The notes under the pieces are model-generated. The model did no database searches and was not told the DNA's origin. It worked only from the letters and a program-made list of their open reading frames with translations. The position numbers were made by a program, and so were the translations under genes. Shown here one piece after another: positions 1 to 7,124 of a stretch of 63,183 nt of DNA. Positions within the stretch are counted from its first letter, which is position 1; the number at the start of each line of letters is the position of its first letter. Origin of the DNA: Nitrospirota bacterium (lineage in GTDB: Bacteria > Nitrospirota > Thermodesulfovibrionia > UBA6902); NCBI GenBank assembly GCA_016234115.1, contig JACRHD010000029.1:1-63183 (forward strand), given 5' to 3'.

Positions 1-150
1 GAGACCACAGAGGAAAAAAATAAATATTAATCCACAGATTATACTGATTAACACAGATGTATTTAGAAATATTGTTTCAATCTGTGAAATCTGTGTAATC
101 TGCGGATAAATAAATCTCTTCTCTGTGCCCTCTGTGGTTAGGTGGTGGAT
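1..150. repeat. Dispersed ~150 bp AT-rich repeat, copy 1
   Basis: This non-coding block is nearly identical, with a handful of differences, to 25746-25894. It is built from words such as 'ccacagag' and 'ctgtgaaatctgtg' that pair with each other, so the block can fold on itself. Shorter pieces of the same words occur near 11298-11366, 16309-16345, 16640-16672, 25664-25745 and 25975-26040. The rest of the stretch up to the transketolase start shows no gene. An AAGGAG ribosome-binding site at 247-252 precedes the ATG at 260. Confidence 0.85.
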
Positions 151-259
151 TCCGGTTGTCCTCCGGCGGTTTATCTTCACTTCAAACAAATGATATAATG
201 TCTTACCCGAAGCTTATGATGTTAAAAAAACTATCGAAATAATACCAAGGAGAACGTTT

Positions 260-1102
260 ATGAGCGTGATGACAAAAGGTGGGGTCGGCGACGCCGGCGA
301 GCTTAAAGAGATCGCAAAAAGGGTGCGTCTCAATATCCTTCATATGCTGACAAAGTCCGGCTCCGGGCATACAGGCGGTTCGCTTTCGGCCGTCGACGTG
401 GCTGTAGCTATTTATTTCTCGAAGATGAGATTCAACCCCAAAGACCCCTTCTGGAAAGACAGGGACAGGTTCATTCTTTCAAAAGGACACGCGGCCCCAT
501 TGCTCTACGCGATCATGGCGGAGGCGGGATATTTCCCTGCGGAGGTCCTCAACAATCTGCGAAAGATCGAATCCCCTCTCCAGGGCCATCCCTGCTGCAA
601 GAGACTTCCAGGTGTCGAGGTCTCGACCGGCTCTCTCGGGCAGGGACTCTCCGTCGCAAACGGCATGGCCCTTGGACTGAGACTCGACAATAACCCGGCC
701 CGGGTCTACTGCATCATGGGAGACGGTGAAATCCAGGAAGGACAGATATGGGAAGCCGCAATGACCGCCGCCCATTATAAAATAGACAACCTTTGCGCCG
801 TGGTCGACAACAACGGTCTTCAGATAGACGGCCCTGTGCAGAGAGTCATGGGCATTGCCCCGATACATGATAAATGGTCCTCTTTCGGCTGGCACGTGAT
901 CGACATTGACGGGCACAATATGGAGAAGATCCTCGAAGCGCTGAACGAGGCCGAAAGGACCAGGGGCAAGCCGACGGTCCTCATCGCCAATACCACAAAG
1001 GGCAAAGGTGTATCTTTCTTTGAGGATAAAGTAGAATATCACGGGATTACGCCTACGCCGGAAGAATATGAAAGGGCGGTAAAGGAGATACACAATGGGT
1101 GA
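260..1102 (+). CDS. Transketolase, N-terminal (ThDP-binding) subunit
   Basis: This is the N-terminal half of a split transketolase. It transfers two-carbon ketol units in the non-oxidative pentose phosphate pathway and is expected in the cytosol as a complex with the product of the next gene. The 280 residues carry the substrate/cofactor loop GHTGGSLSAVD (about residues 36-46) and the thiamine-diphosphate motif, GDGEIQEG followed about 25 residues later by NN. The length fits the separate N subunit found in many archaea and bacteria. The ATG at 260 has AAGGAG seven bases upstream. It overlaps the C-subunit gene by 8 bp (ATGGGTGA), so the two are translationally coupled. Such split enzymes are sometimes hard to tell from other ThDP enzymes, but the pairing makes transketolase clear. 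Confidence 0.93.
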   Translation: MSVMTKGGVGDAGELKEIAKRVRLNILHMLTKSGSGHTGGSLSAVDVAVAIYFSKMRFNPKDPFWKDRDRFILSKGHAAPLLYAIMAEAGYFPAEVLNNLRKIESPLQGHPCCKRLPGVEVSTGSLGQGLSVANGMALGLRLDNNPARVYCIMGDGEIQEGQIWEAAMTAAHYKIDNLCAVVDNNGLQIDGPVQRVMGIAPIHDKWSSFGWHVIDIDGHNMEKILEALNEAERTRGKPTVLIANTTKGKGVSFFEDKVEYHGITPTPEEYERAVKEIHNG

Positions 1103-2081
1103 GAGAGAAATAAAGGGTCAGGGGGCAGGGGTCAAGGGGCAGGAAGAAGGAAGGAAACCGAAGGCCACGAGGGATGAATATGGGGAAACGCTGTTTGAGC
1201 TCGGCAAAAGGCGCCCGGACATCGTAGTACTCGACGCCGATCTCTCTTCATCGACCAAGACGGGCAAATTCGCAAAGGCGTTCCCCGACAGGTTTTTCAA
1301 TATGGGAATTGCGGAGCAGGACATGGTCGGCGCCGCCGCGGGTCTTTCCCTTACGGGCAAGGTCCCCTTCGCGTCCACCTTTGCCGTCTTTGAGACCGGC
1401 AGGGCGTGGGACCAGATAAGGCTGACTGTCTGCTATTCAAATACAAACGTAAAGCTCGTCGCAACACACGGGGGGATTACCGTCGGCGAGGACGGCGCCT
1501 CCCACCAGGCGCTCGAAGACATATCCCTGATGAGGTCTCTCCCGAATATGACGGTGATAATCCCCGCCGACGCCCTGGAAACGGCTTCGGTCATAAACAC
1601 CGTGGCCGAATACAAAGGCCCCGTGTATGTTCGCCTTGGAAGGGCAAAAGTGCCTTATATAATGCCGGAAGATTACAGGTTCAGGATCGGAAAGGCATTC
1701 GTGTTTCATATCGGGAAAGACGCCAATATCATTGCCTCGGGGATAATGGTCGCCGCCGCGTTGAAGGCGGCTGAAATCCTGAAAAAAGCCGGCATCGACG
1801 CCGGGGTCGTCAATATGTCCACGATAAAACCCCTCGACGAGGAAGCGCTGCTGAGCGCGGCCCGGGGTTCAAAACTTATCGTCACCGCTGAGGAGCATTC
1901 CATAATAGGAGGACTCGGCGGCGCGGTATGCGAGTTCCTTTCGGAAAACCATCCTGTGCCCGTTAAGCGTATAGGGATCAGAGATACATTCGGCTGCTCC
2001 GGAAAACCGGATGAGCTGCTTAAGATCCACGGCCTGACGGCTGAGGACATCGTAAGCGCGGTAAAGACCGCGCTTAAATAA
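1095..2081 (+). CDS. Transketolase, C-terminal subunit
   Basis: This is the partner of the preceding gene. It holds the pyrimidine-binding domain (about residues 25-185, including GIAEQDMVGAAAGL with the Glu that activates ThDP) and the C-terminal transketolase domain (about 200-325). The 328 residues are slightly longer than usual because residues about 7-20 are encoded by a G-rich repeat at 1115-1147 (GQGAGVKGQ). The same repeat encodes similar peptides in LarC, LivF and LivM. The conserved protein begins at about residue 24 (TRDEYGETL). The start ATG at 1095 lies inside the end of the N-subunit gene. No closer start codon fits the conserved N-terminus, so the repeat appears to be translated. 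Confidence 0.92.
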   Translation: MGEREIKGQGAGVKGQEEGRKPKATRDEYGETLFELGKRRPDIVVLDADLSSSTKTGKFAKAFPDRFFNMGIAEQDMVGAAAGLSLTGKVPFASTFAVFETGRAWDQIRLTVCYSNTNVKLVATHGGITVGEDGASHQALEDISLMRSLPNMTVIIPADALETASVINTVAEYKGPVYVRLGRAKVPYIMPEDYRFRIGKAFVFHIGKDANIIASGIMVAAALKAAEILKKAGIDAGVVNMSTIKPLDEEALLSAARGSKLIVTAEEHSIIGGLGGAVCEFLSENHPVPVKRIGIRDTFGCSGKPDELLKIHGLTAEDIVSAVKTALK

Positions 2082-2083
2082 AT

Positions 2084-2109
2084 CAAATAAGTCTTATATG
2101 ACTTATTTG
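2084..2109. repeat. Perfect 10-bp inverted repeat between tkt and ftsE
   Basis: CAAATAAGTC (2084-2093) and GACTTATTTG (2100-2109) form a hairpin with a 6-base loop, followed by an A/T-rich tract with a T run. It could weakly terminate the transketolase transcript. Its words (aagtc, gactta) also fit the repeat families seen throughout the window. A related stem, ACTTATTTG...CAAATAAGT, occurs at 6470-6493. Confidence 0.6.
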
Positions 2110-2127
2110 ACTTATATTTTTTAATAA

Positions 2128-2790
2128 ATGATCCAGTTTATAAACGTCTCAAAGTCTTATGACGGTGACATAGTCCTCAAAGACGTCTCCTTCACGATTG
2201 AAAAAGGCGAGTTCGCCTTTCTGACCGGCCCCAGCGGCGTGGGAAAAACGACACTGCTGAAGCTCATCTACTGCGCGGAACGCGCTGACACGGGAGAGAT
2301 CGTCGTCGGCGGATGGGACCTGAAGAAAATCAGACAACGGACCATTCCTTATCTCAGGCGCAGTGTAGGCGTCGTTTTTCAGGACTTCCGGCTGCTGATG
2401 AATAAGTCGGTGTTCGACAACGTCGCGCTCGCCCTCAGGATCCACGACATGCACCCCCAGGAAATAAAACAGTACGTCGGAGACGTCCTCAGAGAAGTCA
2501 AGCTGAAGCACAAAGAGAACATATTGCCCGAGCACCTCTCCGGCGGCGAACAGCAGAGGGTCGTCATCGCGCGGGCCATGGTATCCAAACCGACCGTCAT
2601 ACTCGCGGACGAGCCTACCGGCAACCTCGACGCGGACACGTCAAAGGCGATCATGGGCCTTTTCAGGGAAATAAACGCCAGGGGCGCGACGGTCCTGATC
2701 GCGACCCATAACGATTCCCTTTTTCACGGCATGGGCCGGAGGGTCTTTTACCTGAAAGACGCTCATATTGAAAAGGAGGTCGTAGAATGA
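2128..2790 (+). CDS. ftsE: Cell-division ABC transporter ATPase FtsE
   Basis: FtsE is the cytoplasmic ATPase of the FtsEX complex, which couples divisome assembly to activation of peptidoglycan hydrolases. The 220-residue protein has Walker A GPSGVGKTTLL (about residue 36), the ABC signature LSGGEQQRV (about 137) and Walker B VILADEPTGNLD (about 158), followed by an H-loop ATHN. The length is typical of FtsE. It overlaps ftsX by 4 bp (ATGA), and an EnvC-like gene and ctpA follow, which settles its identity among ABC ATPases. The ATG at 2128 has only an A/T-rich stretch upstream and no good ribosome-binding site. The start is chosen because it matches the usual FtsE N-terminus (MIQF). Confidence 0.95.
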   Translation: MIQFINVSKSYDGDIVLKDVSFTIEKGEFAFLTGPSGVGKTTLLKLIYCAERADTGEIVVGGWDLKKIRQRTIPYLRRSVGVVFQDFRLLMNKSVFDNVALALRIHDMHPQEIKQYVGDVLREVKLKHKENILPEHLSGGEQQRVVIARAMVSKPTVILADEPTGNLDADTSKAIMGLFREINARGATVLIATHNDSLFHGMGRRVFYLKDAHIEKEVVE

Positions 2791-3671
2791 GAATGGTTTT
2801 ATTTGCCGTCGAGACCGCCCTGAAGAGCCTGTGGCATGAGAAATGGATAAACCTCCTCACGGTCCTGTCGATCAGCATCGGCCTGCTGATAATAAGCGCC
2901 TTTGCGGCGATAACACAGAACCTGGACTCGGTCCTGAAGCGCTGGTCCAGGGATTTCGGGCTTGTCGTATATCTTAAAGACGACTTGAGCAGTGAGGCGG
3001 AAGATACTTTAAAGGCCTTTTTTCAGAATGATTCCGACATCAGGGAAATCAGGTATATTTCAAAGGAACAGGCGATCGAGGACCTGCGCCTGACTCTGGG
3101 CAGGCAGAAGTCCGTACTCGAAGGCTTCGATAACAATCCCCTCCCCTCTTCCTTCGAGCTTACGCTGAAGAGCGAGTTGCTGAACGCGGCCTATGTGGAG
3201 CGGAAGGCCTCGGAAATCAAAGCGCTCAACGGCGTCGACGATGTGCAGTACGGCGAGAAATGGCTGTCGTCGCTCAGCGCCCTCGCAAACATCATGAAGG
3301 TCAGCGCCGCCTTTTTAGGCGGGGCAGTATTCATCGCCATCGCGTTTATCACATACAGCACTATAAAAATATTTTTCTACAGGCGTAAAGACGAGATCGA
3401 GACCCTGAAGCTGTTAGGAGCGACCGCAAGCTTTATCAGGCTGCCGTTTCTGCTTGAAGGTCTTATAATAGGCGTAATGGCGGGCGTCCTCAGCTCAATA
3501 GGCCTTTTTTCCGCGTATGAGCTCATCGTAAGCAAGGTATCGGAATTTCTGCCTTCGATCAATATAGTCATGGTCCCTCTTACCCTGAAGGCGTATTTCC
3601 CGGCCCCGCTTGCAGGGGCGCTTATGAGCTTCCTGGGGAGTATTGTGGCTGTAGGAAAGATAAAATACTGA
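2787..3671 (+). CDS. ftsX: Cell-division permease-like protein FtsX
   Basis: FtsX is the inner-membrane partner of FtsE and passes ATPase-driven changes to periplasmic hydrolase regulators. The 294 residues contain an N-terminal membrane segment (about 22-44), a periplasmic domain (about 50-165) and three further membrane helices (about 170-290), the standard four-helix FtsX layout. The gene overlaps ftsE by 4 bp. Its TGA stop directly begins a tandem repeat of AGAAGTGAG-type words that fills the gap to the EnvC-like gene. The partner it is expected to regulate is the EnvC-like protein encoded next. Confidence 0.95.
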   Translation: MRMVLFAVETALKSLWHEKWINLLTVLSISIGLLIISAFAAITQNLDSVLKRWSRDFGLVVYLKDDLSSEAEDTLKAFFQNDSDIREIRYISKEQAIEDLRLTLGRQKSVLEGFDNNPLPSSFELTLKSELLNAAYVERKASEIKALNGVDDVQYGEKWLSSLSALANIMKVSAAFLGGAVFIAIAFITYSTIKIFFYRRKDEIETLKLLGATASFIRLPFLLEGLIIGVMAGVLSSIGLFSAYELIVSKVSEFLPSINIVMVPLTLKAYFPAPLAGALMSFLGSIVAVGKIKY

Positions 3672-3770
3672 AGTGAGAAGTCAGAAGTGAGAAGTCAGAA
3701 GTGAGAAGTCAGAAGTGAGAAGTCAGAAGTCAGAAGTTAGAAGTCAGAAGTTAGAAGTGGGAAGTGGGAA
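3672..3770. repeat. Tandem repeat of ~14 bp units (agtgagaagtcaga)
   Basis: About seven imperfect units fill the whole gap between ftsX and the EnvC-like gene. The complementary words (acttctcacttcc) lie inside the EnvC-like coding region at about 3857-3883. The two could pair into a long stem around the start codon at 3771. Confidence 0.9.
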
Positions 3771-4997
3771 GTGAATGATACGGCAAGAGAACTGATAAAT
3801 CGAAAATTGAAAACATCAAAGATCTTCTGCTTTTTATTTTTTATTTTTTATTTTTTACTTCTCACTTCCCACTTCTCACTTCTTTTCGCCGCCAACACAA
3901 AAAAAGAACTTTCTGAAATCGAAGAAAAGCTCAGGAAGAAAAGACAGCAGGTCCAGGAAACCATAAAGCAGGAAAAATCCATACTCTCGGAGGTCGAACA
4001 GATAAACAAGGCCATTAAGCGAAGGCAGCAAGAGCTGAAGGATTATGAAAAGCGCATCTCGCAAACGCAGACGCATATCAAAAACCTCGAAGAAGAGATC
4101 TCGTTGCTTGCCGGCAGGATGGAACAAAGGAGACAGGACCTGAAAGAACGCCTGAAGGTCCTCTACAAACAGCAGTACGGGGGAAAGGCGCTTATACTGA
4201 TCGCGGCGGGCGATTACCAGGACCTGCTCAGAAAGAGCAGGTACATGAGCCTTATTACGTATATGGACAAAAAGATGATTGACGCCTTCGGCGATGATAT
4301 CAATGAAGCGAACGTCAAGAAGAAAGAGCTGGAGGTCCTGCACAAAGGCCTCGAGATCAGCAAGGCCAATGTCCAGAAAAAAAAGAACGAGACGCAGTCT
4401 GAGCTCGACAGAAAAGACAGACTGCTGGCGTCCGTCAGGAGTAAACGGGACTCATACGAAAAGATGGTAAAGGAATTGGAGGAATCGTCGGAGAGAATTC
4501 GCGAGATGATTGAACAGCTCGATAAGGAGAAGGCCGCCGGGACTTTTGCCGGCAAGGACTTCGGCTCGATGAAGAGACGCCTGACCTGGCCCGTAGAGGG
4601 CGAGGTCATCGTGCCCTTCGGAAAATACCTCGACCCGCAATACAATATCTCCGTATTCAAGAACGGTATCGAGATCAGGCCCGTCAACGGGGGAGAGCCC
4701 AAGGCCGTAGCTGACGGCAGCGTTGTGTACGCAGACTGGTTCAAGGGATACGGGCTCCTGTTGATAATCAATCACGGCAGCGGTTATCATACGCTCTACG
4801 GTCACCTGTCCGAGATTTTTCACAAGTCGGGTGATATAATTAACAAAGGAACCGTCGTGGGAAAGACAGGCGAGTCGGGACTTTTGAACGTCCCTACCCT
4901 GTATTTCGAGATCAGATTCAAGGGGAAGCCGGTGGACCCCATGCAATGGCTGAAGAAGAAAAATTCAAAAAAACAACGTACGATATCTCCTGAATAG
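3771..4997 (+). CDS. EnvC-like murein hydrolase activator (coiled coil + degenerate LytM/M23 domain)
   Basis: The protein is expected to be exported to the periplasm, bind FtsX and activate cell-wall amidases at the septum. Its 408 residues show a hydrophobic export signal (about 18-40), a long charged coiled coil (about 45-260) and a C-terminal M23/LytM domain (about 295-400). The first zinc-ligand motif of active M23 peptidases (H...D) is replaced by NGIEIRPVNG, while the later YGHLS is kept. It is therefore probably an inactive EnvC-type activator rather than a peptidase. The core of the signal peptide (residues about 28-37, LLLTSHFSLL) is encoded by the complement of the tandem repeat just upstream. 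The GTG start at 3771 directly follows that repeat and is uncertain. A TTG near 3807 is another possibility. Confidence 0.88.
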   Translation: MNDTARELINRKLKTSKIFCFLFFIFYFLLLTSHFSLLFAANTKKELSEIEEKLRKKRQQVQETIKQEKSILSEVEQINKAIKRRQQELKDYEKRISQTQTHIKNLEEEISLLAGRMEQRRQDLKERLKVLYKQQYGGKALILIAAGDYQDLLRKSRYMSLITYMDKKMIDAFGDDINEANVKKKELEVLHKGLEISKANVQKKKNETQSELDRKDRLLASVRSKRDSYEKMVKELEESSERIREMIEQLDKEKAAGTFAGKDFGSMKRRLTWPVEGEVIVPFGKYLDPQYNISVFKNGIEIRPVNGGEPKAVADGSVVYADWFKGYGLLLIINHGSGYHTLYGHLSEIFHKSGDIINKGTVVGKTGESGLLNVPTLYFEIRFKGKPVDPMQWLKKKNSKKQRTISPE

Positions 4998-5035
4998 ACC
5001 ATTCAGCAGAGCTAATCAAGAACACGGGAGGAAGG

Positions 5036-6379
5036 ATGTTCAGACATAAAAAGGCTTTCATTTTGTTCTTCGCTGCGGCGCTTGTTCTAAGCGGTTATCT
5101 GATAAGCAAAGAAGGACTCCTGGACAGGGTCGATGCTGAAGAAAGGGAGCATTATTCCAAGCTCAAGACTTTCGCGGAGACCCTGTCGATAGTAAAACAG
5201 AACTACGTCGAAGAGGTCGACGAGAAAGAGCTTGTGACCGGGGCCATCAAGGGGATGCTCAACCAGTTGGACCCGCATTCCTCTTTCATGACGCCCGACA
5301 TCTACAAGGAGCTCCAGATAGACACAAAAGGGGAATTCTCCGGTCTGGGCATTCAGATAAGCATAAAGGACAAAATGCTGACTATCATTGCCCCCATTGA
5401 AGACACACCCGCTTTCAAGGCCGGCGTCAAGGCGGGAGACAGGATCATCAAGATAGACAACGAAGCGACCAAAGACATAACCCTGCAGGACGCCGTTAAT
5501 AAAATGAGGGGCCCCAAGGGTTCGTCGGTCACCATAACAATACTGAGAGAGGGATGGGACAAGACAAAGGACTTCACCCTCGTCAGAGACGTAATCCAGA
5601 TCAAGAGCGTAAAGCACAAAGTGATCGACGAAAAAATAGGATATCTGAAAATCACGCAATTCCAGCAAAAGACAACCCAGGAGCTTGAAGACGCCCTGAC
5701 AAAGCTGAAGAAGGAAGACATAACCTCCCTGATACTCGACATGAGAAACAATCCCGGGGGGCTCCTCAACGGCGCGGTCGAGGTGGCAAGCCCGTTTATG
5801 CAGGAAGGGAAGCTTGTCGTGTACATAAAGGGAAGGAGCGGCGACAAGCAGGAATTTTTCACCATCCGCACCAAACAGGTCGATTACCCGATGGTCGTCC
5901 TTGTCAACGAGGGAAGCGCCAGCGCTTCCGAGATAGTGGCCGGGGCGCTGCAGGACGCGGGACGCGCGGTGGTGCTCGGGACCCAGACCTTCGGAAAGGG
6001 GTCCGTGCAGACGGTGATTCCTCTGAGCGACGGCTCCGCGCTGCGCCTGACGACCGCGAGATATTACACCCCCAAAGGCAGATCGATCCAGACAACGGGG
6101 ATAACGCCCGATATAGTCGTCAAACAGAAAATGAAGGAAGAAGCAAAGACGCATCCCGTCATAAGGGAGAAAGACCTCAAGCAGCATCTCAAAAACGATG
6201 TGGCAAAGGAAGACGTCGAGAAAGCGCCGGAGGTCAAAGACCAGGATGAAGAAAAGATCGATATCGAGACCGTTGAGTCCCCCTCGGAGCTCACTGAAGA
6301 GGACGACACCCAGCTCCAGCGCGCCGTGGACCTGCTCAAGACGTGGAAGGTATTCAAAGACCTGCCGGTAGCCGGATAA
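5036..6379 (+). CDS. ctpA: Carboxy-terminal processing protease CtpA/Prc (S41 family)
   Basis: This is a periplasmic serine protease that trims or degrades proteins from their C-termini, often acting on cell-wall enzymes. The 447 residues contain a signal anchor (about 8-25), a PDZ domain (about 95-175) and the S41 catalytic core (about 190-350). The nucleophile Ser is in GSASASEI (about residue 300) and the catalytic Lys in FGKGSVQ (about 323). The C-terminal 80 residues are acidic and charged. The ATG at 5036 is preceded by GGGAGGAAGG. The gene follows the EnvC-like gene after 38 bp, an order common in bacteria and consistent with a cell-wall remodelling operon. A strong hairpin terminator follows. 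Confidence 0.94.
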   Translation: MFRHKKAFILFFAAALVLSGYLISKEGLLDRVDAEEREHYSKLKTFAETLSIVKQNYVEEVDEKELVTGAIKGMLNQLDPHSSFMTPDIYKELQIDTKGEFSGLGIQISIKDKMLTIIAPIEDTPAFKAGVKAGDRIIKIDNEATKDITLQDAVNKMRGPKGSSVTITILREGWDKTKDFTLVRDVIQIKSVKHKVIDEKIGYLKITQFQQKTTQELEDALTKLKKEDITSLILDMRNNPGGLLNGAVEVASPFMQEGKLVVYIKGRSGDKQEFFTIRTKQVDYPMVVLVNEGSASASEIVAGALQDAGRAVVLGTQTFGKGSVQTVIPLSDGSALRLTTARYYTPKGRSIQTTGITPDIVVKQKMKEEAKTHPVIREKDLKQHLKNDVAKEDVEKAPEVKDQDEEKIDIETVESPSELTEEDDTQLQRAVDLLKTWKVFKDLPVAG

Positions 6380-6402
6380 TTTAAGTTTTTAGTTGTTGTC
6401 AC

Positions 6403-6440
6403 AAAGGGAGGACTGGTTTCCACCAGCCCTCCCTTTTTAC
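6403..6440 (+). terminator. Intrinsic terminator after ctpA
   Basis: AAAGGGAGG...TGG (6403-6416) pairs with CCA...CCTCCCTTT (6423-6436) around a short loop, and a T run follows. It closes the tkt-fts-ctpA group of genes. Confidence 0.85.
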
Positions 6441-6465
6441 TTCTGCATTTCGGGAATCCTTTGTT

Positions 6466-6519
6466 GGTTACTTATTTGGCCGCGCAAATAAGTGACCGGG
6501 GTTTGGGGCAGAGCCCCAA
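6466..6519. repeat. Two adjacent hairpins between ctpA and the Host_attach gene
   Basis: The first stem pairs 6466-6478 with 6485-6497 (core ACTTATTTG/CAAATAAGT). The second pairs TTGGGGC (6503-6509) with GCCCCAA (6513-6519) and ends one base before the stop codon of the minus-strand gene. They may stop transcription arriving from the right. Confidence 0.65.
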
Positions 6520-6960
6520 TTATTCAAAACGACTTACGACCTCAGCCTTGGGAAGGTTCGTTAAATCAGCCGGAATGTTCTTGTCCATCCTGGCCTTTAC
6601 CTCAGGCTCCAGTTTATCGATGATCTCATTGATAAGCTTCTTGCCGGCGGCCAGGTGCCATTTTTCACAGTCGTCATGTTTAATCAGGGCATTAATATCC
6701 ATCGCTATCATTTTTCCAATTTTCCTTGCGATTTCCGATTCAAGATGGTGAGGCTCTCCATAACCCTTGGCAACCTCGCCTTCACCCCCACCTCCAACGA
6801 ACCTCCCTGCAACGTCGCTCAATTTTTCCGACAGCTTGCCATGCCCTTCAAGGGTATCAAAACTTTCTATCAGCTCAATATCAGGCCTTCCAAGCGGATC
6901 ACGCCTTACCTTGTAGGCCCTGAAGTGTCCCAGATCAACCGCGATTATAATTGTGCTCAT
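6520..6960 (-). CDS. Host_attach (eRF1-like baeRF) family protein
   Basis: This small cytoplasmic protein resembles the 'protein required for attachment to host cells' family (PF10116), a bacterial relative of archaeal/eukaryotic release factor domain 2. Its molecular role is poorly known. Recognisable features are the N-terminal beta strand STIIIAVDLGHFRAY, a central conserved segment and the C-terminal signature DKNIPADLTNLPKAEV (about residues 126-141). A Gly-rich loop GGGGEGE lies at about residue 55. The ATG at 6960 is chosen because AAAGGA lies seven bases upstream. An ATG 45 bases further upstream lacks a site. The gene is monocistronic and divergent from the glucan synthase. Family assignment rests on pattern only. 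Confidence 0.7.
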   Translation of the reverse strand: MSTIIIAVDLGHFRAYKVRRDPLGRPDIELIESFDTLEGHGKLSEKLSDVAGRFVGGGGEGEVAKGYGEPHHLESEIARKIGKMIAMDINALIKHDDCEKWHLAAGKKLINEIIDKLEPEVKARMDKNIPADLTNLPKAEVVSRFE

Positions 6961-7112
6961 AATATTCCTTTCATTCAGCGCGTCGCTACCGTTTCTTATT
7001 CCCATTATATCAGGCCGTGAATGATTGTAAAGACGTCAGGGAAGGCTGAGCAGGGGCCCCGCCGGGTCGCGCCTGCCATTGGTTCACTCTTTCCGTCTTT
7101 TCATGTATACTT

Positions 7113-7124
7113 TATAATCACTAA
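7113..7124 (+). promoter_or_regulatory. Possible -10 box (TATAAT) giving a leaderless glucan synthase mRNA
   Basis: A perfect TATAAT at 7113-7118 lies only five bases before the ATG at 7124, and no ribosome-binding site is visible. If this is the -10 element, transcription would start at or beside the start codon. The -35 position (about 7090-7095) does not match the consensus, so support is modest. Confidence 0.35.

Noticed and set aside
479-1093. Long open frame antisense to the transketolase gene
   Set aside because: It is the mirror of a highly conserved gene, with no ribosome-binding site and no family pattern.
5087-6187. 366-codon frame antisense to ctpA
   Set aside because: Shadow of the conserved protease gene; composition is not protein-like and no start signal is present.
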